From positions 587,919 through 651,918 of the forward strand of contig LSYV01000002.1 in the NCBI GenBank assembly GCA_001584585.1: a DNA stretch of 64,000 nucleotides, read 5' to 3'. This stretch comes from Gonium pectorale. Its lineage: Eukaryota > Chlorophyta > Chlorophyceae > Chlamydomonadales > Volvocaceae. The notes under the pieces were generated by a model. It made no database searches. It was not told the origin of the DNA and was given only the letters and a program-made list of their open reading frames with translations. Below are positions 38,301 to 48,382 of the stretch, in pieces (positions within the stretch are counted from its first letter, which is position 1; each line of letters begins with the position of its first letter). The position numbers and the translations under genes were made by a program.

Positions 38301-40267
38301 AGCGTGGGATCAGACAACGATAAGGGAAAGTGGGCGGGAGCGACGCGCCTGGCCTAGGTGCCCCTGTCCCCTCGCCTTAATCCCTGCAGCTGGATGCCGT
38401 GGACGGGTCCATTCCGGCCTACGCCGCCCAGCTGCTGGACCAGCCGTCGGCTGACGAGGGCCCCGCGGCCGCCGGCTCCAAGGACCCGACCGTCGCCCAG
38501 GAGGCCGCTGCCGCCACGTCCTACCCGCCGTCCCTGGCCGAGAAGCCCTCCATCCCCGTGGCGCAGATCCTGCACCGGGCGTCCACCAGGTGCGGTGCGG
38601 GATGATCGTTTTGCTTAATGGGGGATCAGATGTTTGTCTGTTACGGCACTCCGCAGCCCCAGCACAAGCCCGCAGCGGCGGCGCCTTATGATGCCGGTGG
38701 CGGCGCGGCAGGTGTTCGATGGGCCTGATTGCGTTTGCAAGCGAGGACAGCTGGGCAAAGTCCTATTTGAAGGTAGATACGGAGACTCCACACAATGTCC
38801 TGCGACCCAATGGTCAATCGAGTGTCTGCTTGCGTGCGCGCGTGCTTGCACGTGCTTCCCACAAGCGTGGCTTTCGCTACCTGGCAAGACGGAGCGTCGG
38901 TGGTCTCTACGCTGCGCCCCGCAGCCGCTTCGAGCTGCAAGAGGCTGCCCTGGGCCTGCTGCACATGCTGGTGGGGTCGGGCGACACCACCCGCTTCGCG
39001 CTCTTCAACATCTGGGCGCTGGTCTCCAGGTCACCCCGCGTGCAGGATAAGATTCACCAGGAGCAGCTGCAGGTGGGCTCCGACGCCTCTGTCTCGTGCC
39101 TCGCGTGTATGAGGGTGGTATTGGCCTAAGGTTACTGGCCGGGCGAGGGACCACGTCGTGCAGAGCCGTGTTCTTATGTGGGAGGCACTGCGTGCTGCGC
39201 ACCCTAGCCGCATGCCGGTTTCCCGCAAACGCCAGGGAAGGAGACGACTGGGTGCCTGCATTTGCTGAGACCGTGCGGCTCGGGTTCCCTCATTTTTGTA
39301 TCGTCATCCCTGCTTCTTGCTACGTGACCTATTGCCCTTAGGTGATCGCTCAGTACGGCTCTGAGCTGACGTACCAAGTCGCCTGCCACATGCCGTACCT
39401 CGACGCGACGCTCAAGGAGTGCATGCGGATCCTGCCCGCCTCGGGCGGCAGCATGCGGCGCCTGCTGGACGACGTGCGCGTGGGGGACTACGTGCTGCCG
39501 AAGGGTGAGCTGACCCCTTGTCTAGTGCGTTTGCAGGCCGCTTTACGTTCAGTCCACTCGCGCGGCGGAGGTTAGGGTATGCCTTTAGCGGGAGCTACAA
39601 AGTCCCTCGTCCGCCAACAGGTGACATGGTCTGGTACCACGCCGGCCTGCTCCATTGCACGGACCCCGCCCTGTGGGACGGCCGCACCGACTACGATGTG
39701 CCGCCCCACATGGACTGGCGCCACAACTTCGAGCACGCCTTCCGGCCGGAGCGCTGGCTGGGCGGGGAGGGCGAAGGCGCGCGGCCCCGGTCGTACTTCA
39801 CTTTTGGCTCGGGCGCGCACCTATGTGCTGGCATGAACCTGGTGTACCTGGTGGGACGAGCCGGCGGCAGGGGCGGGATGGCGATAGATGCGGAGGGAAC
39901 CGGCGGGGATGGTCACGGCCCTGGGAGGTTTGGTCTCCGTTACTGGTGGCGTATGGTGCGCGTCTCACTCTTCCGCTGGGCCACTCTGGTTGCCGCCGCC
40001 TGCTGCCGGCTTCCGGCAAACTATTACCATAGCTCATGTTACAGCTGGGCAAACCGTGTATGAACGACTCCTTGTCCGCTTCTGATTGCCCCGTCCCTTG
40101 GTGCTGATTTACAATATCCTGCGCAGGAGATCAAGTTGCTGCTCGCGATGGTCCTCCGCAAGTACCGCCTGCGCCCGGAGTGCCCCGACATGCTGAACGG
40201 CTGCCGCCTTTTCCCCTTCCTGGTGCCCGCAAAAGGCACGGACGGGGTGGTGCTGGAGCCCCGGTGA
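35351..40267 (+). CDS. Cytochrome P450, paralog B (CYP85-clan, CYP26/CYP120-like)
   Basis: Eleven exons (35351-35556, 35898-36041, 36364-36415, 36901-37026, 37354-37443, 38008-38151, 38390-38589, 38925-39072, 39342-39504, 39621-39850, 40127-40267) encode 547 residues, with every intron at the same place as in P450-A. An N-terminal anchor is followed by KGLPPGPLLHPPFLGDG. The C-helix junction is SSW-RKVF, the I-helix GSGDTTRF, the K-helix ECMR, the PERF-like motif FRPERW, and the haem loop FGSGAHLCAG. The linker exon 7 (66 codons) is Ala/Pro-rich and unlike that of A. All catalytic landmarks are present, so the enzyme should be active. It is the nearest relative of A and C and lies directly downstream of the methyltransferase. 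About 113 bases of exon 10 are almost identical to P450-D. Confidence 0.9.
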
Positions 40268-41012
40268 GGTGCAGGAGTCGGCGCCCGCGGCAGCGACCTC
40301 GGGAGCGCCGGCGCATCTGACAACGTGAGGGTATGGCTGACAGCTTAGAGGATTGCAGCTGACGGGTTAGAGGAGGTGTAGGTACTGCTTTCATTGATTT
40401 AGTCCACGTGTTTTCGCATTGCTCGCGACCCGTCCCATTGCACAAGACATCGAGTGCCGGACATAGCGTACGGTTCTGCGTTGGAGGGGTATATAGCTGG
40501 TTGGCTCGGTGTGGGGCGCGTTGCGGCGCTTGATGGAGCTGAACGCTGCGGGGAAGCAGAACGGCTCCTCTGTAGGGCGGTGGTTTGCGGGTCGGCGCTT
40601 GTAGGCGGGTGAGGTGCCTTTGAACTGTACAAACCTGTACAAACGAACATGGATACAGTGAATATCTATGTTGTGCGTGCAACCCGGCGCTATCACGAGG
40701 CGTGTCGGCGGATGTATGCTACCAACAGCACGCACATTTTCCTCGCTTGATTTCGTCTCTTTTCAGACGTGGCGGAGACGCGGGCCTTCACAGCTGATGT
40801 AAGCTGAGGTCAATGATTTGAAGCCCCTCTGCTTGACGCTGTGGCAACGTGCGTTCCCCTGTCAACGCCTTAGTCAAGCAAGGGTATCGCCGTACGTACG
40901 ACGTGCTGCCGTCGTGCACGGTGCACGGCAACGCCCAGGGGTTTATCCCAGGGGTTGACCCTGGGTCGCTTAAGCGGATCCCTTGACGACGGCTGCTATC
41001 CATCCCAACAGG
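40268..41012. other. P450-B to P450-C intergenic spacer
   Basis: This spacer of 745 bases holds the P450-B 3' UTR, with TGTAA at 40798-40802, and presumably the P450-C promoter in the final 200 bases. No coding potential was seen. Confidence 0.5.
40798..40802 (+). terminator. TGTAA polyadenylation signal of P450-B
   Basis: First TGTAA after the stop at 40267. Confidence 0.45.
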
Positions 41013-44000
41013 ATGGCCATTGACGTGTCGAGCTCAGGCTGGGGCCTGATGCTGGCCACAGTCTCGACCGTCGCGGCTGCCCTGGTCGTAGTATATGAGC
41101 TGCTTCGCGCTTTCTATGGCCGCAAGGGCCTCCCGCCCGGCCCACTCTTTCATCCTCCGCTCCTCGGTGACGGAGTCTTCCTGGCGACCGGCAATCCTCT
41201 CCTCTTCTTTTTCACTCGGTGCGTAAAGGATCTCCCCAACTATTTTCAAAGGCGAGTAGTCAGCGGTGACAGGCGGTTGGGCATCGACAGTTGGCTCTGA
41301 ACCCTTGCAGCTTCAAGCGCTTCGGCACCGTGTACCCGACGATGATGCTGGGGGCTCGTATATGGGTCGTCAATGACTTGAATGCTCTCCAAGGTCCTCT
41401 CAGGGACGATGGCGCCATGATGGACATCCCATTTCGTGGCTTCAAAATGCTCATGTGAGCCAGAGGAATGGGGCGGGCAGCAAGGGGAATGACGCAGCCT
41501 GCTGGGGTGCTTGAGCTTAGTTCGAAACCACCCGCTCTGCAACGTGGCAACGGTCCCGAACCTGCACCTTGGCGTGAGTGATGACCCCTTTCCTCCAACC
41601 CTCTCCTGCAGGGGACAGTCTTTTCTGAGGAAGGAGGGAGTTCACGGGCCATGGGTGCGTGTATGCGTATGGAGGGACCGCACGGTGGCAATAGCACATC
41701 GCCCAAGTCGGTAGTTGTAACACACAGAGCGACGTAAGGGTGCACGAGATCTCCTACCTTCGTACCTTGAGAGCTGGCAGTGGTCCGGCCAGCTCGCCTG
41801 GGATCTGTTCTCTGCCCGAACCCCAAGCATCGGCTCACGCCCATGCCTCCTGCACCCAAAGATGTGCTAACAACAGGTCCTAGTCACATTTTTTTACGTG
41901 GGTCCTAGTGCTCTTACCGTGTACCCTCACCGTGTCTGATGCACCTCGTTGCCTTGCTCGTTTGCCGTGTCCCATGAACCCACCTAGCGCAAGGTCCTCA
42001 GCGCCGCGCTGGCGCCACCTCAGCTGGCCTCGATGGTCCCACGCGTGCTGGAGGTGATGCACGGCCACCTAGCCAGCTGGGAGAAGGATGGCAAGGTGCC
42101 CATGTTCCGGGCGGTGAGTCAGGGGTACACCATGCATACCGTACTACGGAACACACTGGCTGATCTCATTCGGAGATCGCATTCGGGGAGCTCTTGGACA
42201 CAGACATAAGCGTCACAGTTCGAGCCCACGAGGATACTGCTGGCTTTGTGAGCCTTGGCTCTTAACATCCGGCCCCGGTCCCTCGATGTGCATCATGTCT
42301 CCAGGCCCGGCTGATGGGAGTGGACCTGGGCATGGACGTCATCATGCAGGTGCAGCTCCCGGAGGACGTGGACCGCCAGTGGGCCAAGTCGCAGGTGCGC
42401 ATCGACAGCGCCGTGCGCATGGCCCTATCCTGGACACTGCGTTGCTGGCTTGCCAGTCCGCATGCGTTTCTGCGGTGGCAACCCTCCGTGTTCCCCTACA
42501 TGGCAGAACCGGAAACGCCACGGCTTTCCTGCTCATGTGCAGCGCATCCTGTACCTTTGTCTCTGCACGTATCGGACTTGAGCACTCCCCATCGCCGGCT
42601 GGCCTGTGACCCGTGGCCCGTCGCGTTGGTTGTCTGCCTGCCTGCCTTCCTCGGCGGCTGCCTTCCCCGGCTGCAGGTGGAGGTCTTCCTGGATGGGCTG
42701 TACGCGCTGCCGGTCTCCCTGCCAGGTACCGCCCTGCGGAAGGCCATCGCGGCGCGGGACCGGCTGGTACGCATCTTCGAGCCGGGCGTCCAGCAGCGCC
42801 ACGCCGAGTTCCAGAAGCAGGTGCGGCGTGACAGGTGGGGCGAGACAGGGTGAGCGGATGGGCATGCAGGAAGCCTGCGGGTGGGGTACGAAGTCGGTCA
42901 TGGCGTTGAACATGGCAGCTGCACACGGTGGATGGACATGGGTGTGGCCGTCGGAGAAGCGGACGCTACTACTGGCTAACAAGGCAGTGTACGGCAGCTG
43001 CCCGTCCCACGATTACGAACCCTCTCTGACATGCAGTACACGGGAGCAGTTCGTGCCACGGTTGGCCGGAGGCAGCAGTTGTGGTGCCAGGGTTGTGCAC
43101 GCAGACAACAGTTGTGCTTCGGAGCGCTTCGGGGGAGAGGGCTTCTGGGTTGCTTTGGTCGTGCTCCTCCGAAGCACGCCCTATGCACCGTCCTGGGGCA
43201 GGTGTTGGGAACTCTTTGGGAGAGGTGACCTGTGCCCGTTTGCCCTTCACCCTCCACTGCCACTAGTGGGCGTCCGTGGGCGGTTCCATCCAGGCTTATG
43301 CGGACATGGTTCTAGAGCAGCCATCGCGACAGGCGACGACCCGGCCCAGTTCGGACGGCGCCGCCGCGGCGCCGCCGGCCGCGCCCGGCCCCAAGCCCAG
43401 CATCATGGCCGCCCAGCTCATGGGGCGCGCCGCCATCGAGTAAGGCAGCGGTCGTCATGTGTTGTTGTATAGGGTCTGAGGTGTGCCGTATACGTCAGGG
43501 GATGCGCGACGTTTCAGTGCCGGGGTTTGGACCGCTCATGCTTATGGTCCTGCAACTCATCGGTCGTTCCCAGTGCCGCACCACGCCACGTTCCAGCCCG
43601 AGCTTATTCATGGGGCCGTCCTGCCCAGCCCGGTTACTGGAGCGCCCGTTGGCCCGGGCAGGGTGTCCCCGAGGCGCTTGCTGGCACCCCCCAAGGCTTG
43701 CCTCCAGTCTCGCGCAGGGCAGCTCGCGTCCCGACCCAAATGGTGCTCTCTCCAGTTGCTGATCTGGCCATGTGTATAAGTGCAACGCCCCCTCCACACA
43801 CACGCTGCCTGCGCAGCCAGTGCGTGCTCAAGGACGCGGCCATGTCGGTGTGTCACATGCTGGTGGCGGCCGCCGACACCACCCGCTTCGCGCTGTTCAA
43901 CACCTGGTCGCTGCTGGCCATGTCGCCGCGCGTGCAGGACAGGCTGTACGAGGAGCAGCAGAAGGTGGGCCGGGCGTGCGCGATCGGCTGGTGGGCGGTG

Positions 44001-46391
44001 GGCGGTCGCTCGGCCGCCGCGCGGGGGGGAGCAGCCCAGATAGGTGTCGAGAGCAGGCAGGGAAGATAGGCTTCCAAAAGCACTGCAATGGCCGTGAGAT
44101 CACGCGGATGCACACCCCATGCCGCAGCGCGTGATTTGCGCCTCACGCTTCCCTCCCTCAGGTGATTGCCCAGTACGGCCCCGAGCTGTCCTACCAGGCC
44201 ACCTGCCACATGCCGTACATGGACGCCACCCTGAAGGAGTGCATGCGGCTGCTGCCAGCCTCCGCCGGCGGCATCCGGAAGCTGACCCGGGACCTGCGGG
44301 TCGGGCAGTACGTCATCCCCAAGGGTGAGCGGGATGCGCGGGATGCTCTTGGGGGGAACCAGCCTGGCATCCTGGCGTCCAAGGCAATCCTCGGATCGAC
44401 ATCAAAGACCTGCTTGGAACCCTGCCGGGTTTCCTCATGCTTCCTGCATGAGTGGTGACCTGCACGCCAGACCAACACGTGTGCGGTGTCCGACACCCCG
44501 ATCAGCGAGGCTGCGCGGATGAGCTTCGCCACTGGTATGTATTGTGATGCGTGCAAGATAGGGTACTCAGGGCCTGCATGTCTGCTGTGTCGACGTGCCC
44601 TCGACAGGCGAGCACGTGTGGTTCCACGCCGGCCTGCTCCACTGCACCGACCCCGCCCTATGGGACGGCCGGACGGACTACCAGCACGGGCTGCCGCCGC
44701 ACATGGACTGGCGCCACAACTTCGACGATGCGTTTCGCCCGGAGCGATGGCTGGGCGGCGAGGAGGGCCGCCCGCGCTACCACTTCACGTTCGGCACGGG
44801 GGCGCACCTGTGCATTGGGATGAACCTGGTGTACCTGGTGAGGCGGGACGGCGGGAGGGGCAGTCGAGCGGCAGGGCGCGGAGGTGTGTGGGCCCGATGT
44901 CTAGGTCGGGAGGAACTGGGGAATGCTGTCGCGGAGGTGGGTCAAAGCCAGGTCCTACTGCGTCTGGGGCGTTCACACGGGCGTGGTGTGGCTGCTGAGG
45001 CGCGGCGAAGGCCTGGGGCAGAGGAGCCTGTTAAAGCCGGGAGGGGGAAATACCGGGAGGCTGAGCCGGAGGAGGGGGAGGCAGATGTGGGCGACCTGTC
45101 GCGCCTAAGAAGCAAGGCAATCACAGGGCCATGGTCGCAGAGGAAAGAGAGAGTGAGGCAAACCCACGTTGCCTCTCGTGTTGAAAAGGAAAACGCATAC
45201 GACGAGCGTAAGCGCGAAAGTGATGGCGTCGGTGTAGGACCCAGCTCCCGAGGCAGTTGAAGGGGCGATGTCCCTGCATGTTAGTTCGGCGGCGACCACC
45301 ACCTTAGCCCCCGATGCGGCCCAGAATTCTCTCTGGGGTGACCCTATGCAATGCCGTGATGGGATGCGCTTAGTCTAATCTACGTGCGTCGCATGCGGGC
45401 TGGTGCATGTCTCCCGGCTCCCTGCCCACCCAGCCCCCCGACCCGCTGACTACCGTTGTCTCACCTACGAGCACCGGGAAAGCAAGCCGCGCCAGGCGGA
45501 GCGGCGGAAAAGGGAGGGGGAGGGGCACAGCGAGGAATGTCAGAGTGGAGGTCTGAGACGTAGCGCAAATGCAACGAATGACAGAGCAAGACCCCGTGAC
45601 CTAAACGAGCTACGGTGGTGGTGCCGAAAGGGGCCGTGAGGGCGCGCGAGGGACCGAAAAGGGTGCATGGGGCAGTACGGCAGTACGGCGGTGCATGGTC
45701 GTGAAAGTGCGGGAATGCGTGACGCCGTGAGCTGGCCCGCGTAGGGCTCCCCGCAACACGGCGACACCGAGGAGATGCACCGCGGCACATGCTTGCGGTG
45801 TCGGTCGTCGCCGCTATGAGGAAACGGAAGCACGGGGGCACAGGGGCGGCGAGGCGGCGCGGCGATACACCGTTACAGGGGCTCAGGGAGCGAGCGCTGG
45901 CAGAGCCCAAACCGGCCGCGACGCCCTACTCCCAACGCGACGCGCACGCGGCGCAAACAGACAGCGCTCTGCTGCACCCGGCGGAGCCCCGCAAAAAACC
46001 CAAAACCGCCGTGAAACCTCGCTCGAAACGCGAAACGCAGGCAGCGCGCACCGCACGGCCCCCCGCCCGCCCCAGACCCAACCCCGTGCGGGCCCGCCCA
46101 AGCAAGCAGTTGCCTCTCGTGTGGGCATGTGCAACACGCGACGGGTGGGCGCTTTCTGTTCCTGATGGGATGGAACACCGGGGGGTCCCAAGTCAAGTCC
46201 CCAAGCCAAAACCTGCGCCGCATCCTGCGCAGGAGATCAAGCTGCTGCTCGCGATGGTGCTCCGCAAGTACCGCATCCGGCTTGAGTGCCCCGACATGCT
46301 GGCGCGCTGCGGGCGGCTGTTCCCCTTCCTGGTGCCGGAGAAGGGTACCGACAACGTGCTGCTGGAGGCGAGGGAGGGCCTCGCGGCGTGA
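41013..46391 (+). CDS. Cytochrome P450, paralog C (CYP85-clan, CYP26/CYP120-like)
   Basis: Eleven exons (41013-41218, 41311-41454, 41612-41654, 41988-42113, 42305-42394, 42677-42820, 43267-43439, 43817-43964, 44162-44324, 44608-44837, 46233-46391) encode 541 residues. Landmarks are an N-terminal anchor, KGLPPGPLFHPPLLGDG, GPW-RKVL at the C-helix, I-helix VAAADTTRF, K-helix ECMR, FRPERW, and haem loop FGTGAHLCIG. Exon 3 is nine bases shorter than in A and B, which keeps the frame. The I-helix Ala-Ala-Ala replaces Gly-Ser-Gly of A and B and matches P450-D. Intron 10 is 1395 bases, three to five times longer than in A and B, and contains a dispersed repeat. Exon 2 is the most diverged (YPTMMLGARIWVVND), hinting at altered substrate contacts. 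No inactivating change is visible. Confidence 0.88.
45178..45231 (+). repeat. Dispersed repeat, copy 2 (P450-C intron 10)
   Basis: The core GAAAACGCATACGACGAGCG and its flanks match copy 1 at 8823-8877 over about 54 bases with roughly six differences, all transitions. It lies in the unusually long intron 10. No terminal inverted repeats were recognised, so the element type is unknown. Confidence 0.75.
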
Positions 46392-47190
46392 GGATCGGGC
46401 TGCAGTCTGTGGCGGCGCATGTGAGCCGCGGGGCGGAGGTTTCTTTTGCGTTAGCGGCGGAGGCTCCGCCGACGTGAGATGGGTATCCGCCGTTTGGTGG
46501 CCGGGCCTCCGGCGATGTGAGGCCGCCGGCGCCGCAGTTTGGCGGCAGTGTACATACACGAACCAAGGAGATCGAGGGCACTAGGTGCAGGTTTTGGTGC
46601 TGGAACTGCTATCCGTGCCTGTCTGGAGTTGCTGCCCCGGTACTGGCTCTTCAATCGATGCATATCAGAGAATTCGGAACGGAGCCATTGTTGTACATAG
46701 TGAAGGCTCCCTTGCATACTACTGGCCTCGCATTGGATGTCTTTACACAGTTTGCATGTGCAAATCAGAGCTGGATGGTCGATCTTGCACACGGCATCCA
46801 TCTGCTCGTGTGACACTGCAAATAGGTGCAGTGTTAGCCCTACTTTTTACAATGACTTGCGTCGCGGAGGTACCGTTGTGCGAAGGTTGTATCCGATAGG
46901 CCAGCTCAAGCTCGAGGGTTCGGCGCGGATCCAGGGCTAGCTGTGTTGCGTTTGTTCGTACGAGTTGTTCGTACGTGGCTGCATGTGTGACTTCCTGTTG
47001 CGCGGCCGCACGTCGGTCGCTTGGTTGCTTGGCGTGTATTGGTAGGCGCTTTCGGACGCTCCCCAGCATCCCTGGGCTTCCGTGGTCAAAACCCTGCTGA
47101 AACATGCGTGTACGTTGTGTCGCCGCAGCCGAAGTTCTCCGCAGCCGCATCGTTTTGTGTAGCTCTGTGGGTGCGGCTTGCGTTCGCAAT

Positions 47191-47195
47191 TGTAA
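47191..47195 (+). terminator. TGTAA polyadenylation signal of P450-C
   Basis: First TGTAA after the stop at 46391; it implies a 3' UTR of about 800 bases. Confidence 0.4.
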
Positions 47196-47438
47196 ATGAG
47201 CAGCGAATGTCACGCACTTTGACAGTTTACAACATTGCGCTGATCTCCGCTGCGCTGATCCCCAAAAGCGCACGGCAATCATGCGAACAGGACTCCGTAC
47301 GCCTGTCCTGCGTGGACACACGTGGCACACACAGCACCCAATACACAGCAATCCCATGAATCACAAAAATATAGGGATATCGGGCAGCTCACGCACTTCC
47401 CCAATGACGTCTGCGACTCTGCGTCCTGCCTGAGCCCC

Positions 47439-47443
47439 TTACA
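47439..47443 (-). terminator. Candidate TGTAA polyadenylation signal of P450-D
   Basis: This is the nearest - strand TGTAA downstream of the P450-D stop at 48383, about 940 bases away. It overlaps the acceptor of the exon-like segment on the other strand. Confidence 0.3.
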
Positions 47444-47444
47444 G

Positions 47445-47551
47445 GCATTGTGTACCTCCGGTACATGTCCCTGATGGAGGTCCCCCTTGCGCCAGACGCC
47501 GCACTGACCGAGCTCATGCCGGCGGAGTTCGACAGCCCATCAAACAAGTGA
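47445..47551 (+). pseudogene. Isolated exon-like segment of unknown origin
   Basis: After a good acceptor (CCCTTACAG) a 34-codon frame reads IVYLRYMSLMEVPLAP and continues to PAEFDSPSNK, then TGA. Residue composition and codon use look like a real last exon, unlike the surrounding spacer. No matching upstream exons were found between P450-C and this point, and I do not recognise the family. It may be a relic of a gene removed or moved during cluster rearrangement, or chance. Confidence 0.3.
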
Positions 47552-48382
47552 ACACGGGCAACCCAGATGGAGCATCTGGGTAATAAAGGATCGTGCTAGC
47601 TACCGGCATCCTGCCAACCCCGTAACATCAGCAAGGACTAGAGCCCCCGAACATGAAGTTCACGGCAATCAATGGGCCAAAACAAGCAAGGATACCGTAA
47701 CGACGGCTTGTCAACGCTTGCTAAGATACGGCACTCGGGCCTTTCCAAGACCGTTGCCTAGCATGTGCGCCTGGCCGTCGGGTATTTAGCCCCCAGACTG
47801 GAACTTGTCCTCTTTCCACAGGCCCTGGAGCCAGAAAGATTCCGAAAAGGTTTACTTAGATCAAAAGCACTGTGAACAGCCCTCAAGGACCTTGCCCAAA
47901 CAATGGCCTTACCTGTCTTTCCCCTTACCAACAGGCGACACACGCGATCCGAACTTGGAAGCCGTCGCACGAAAGCAAAGCACGTTGAATTGGCACCACG
48001 GGCACACAAGTCCGACATGTCCTTTCTCCCGTTCAAGGCGCGTTGCGGTCGCTACGCCCTGCCTGTTCGCCCTGCCACGCAGGCATAGGGCCAGGCCAGC
48101 GTCATACCGTCAGATCACCATTGTGACGGGTCACGAAGACTCCATTCTGATCGCTACCCGCCGGGCCCTCACGCCAGATGCTTGGGGCATGTGGTTTCTG
48201 GTTCTGTTTTATACATACTCTCTCCCAACCCAGCCGCTCGATCCTTCATCACACGTCCTGTGCCGGCACCTCAACGACATGTTGTAGCCTCGCTGTCACT
48301 CGGGCTCTCAGCCATTCAGGCCCTCGACGCCCTCACTCGCCTGCTCCTCCTGGCCATGGCTGTCGCGGGCGTCATCAACGCC

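Larger units (their letters stand above)
46392..48382. other. Convergent spacer between P450-C and P450-D
   Basis: About 2 kb separate the stop codons of P450-C (+) and P450-D (-). The sequence has lower GC than the exons. It holds a TGTAA for P450-C at 47191-47195, a possible - strand TGTAA for P450-D at 47439-47443, and one exon-like + strand segment at 47445-47551. Otherwise nothing is supported. Confidence 0.45.

Noticed and set aside
42606..43472. 288-codon + strand frame across P450-C introns 6 and surrounding exons
   Set aside because: It overlaps exons 6 and 7 out of frame and shows no P450 or other motif.
45789..46391. Separate 200-codon gene ending with P450-C exon 11
   Set aside because: Only the last 52 codons are protein-like and they are P450 exon 11 with a proper acceptor; the upstream part is basic low-complexity intron sequence.
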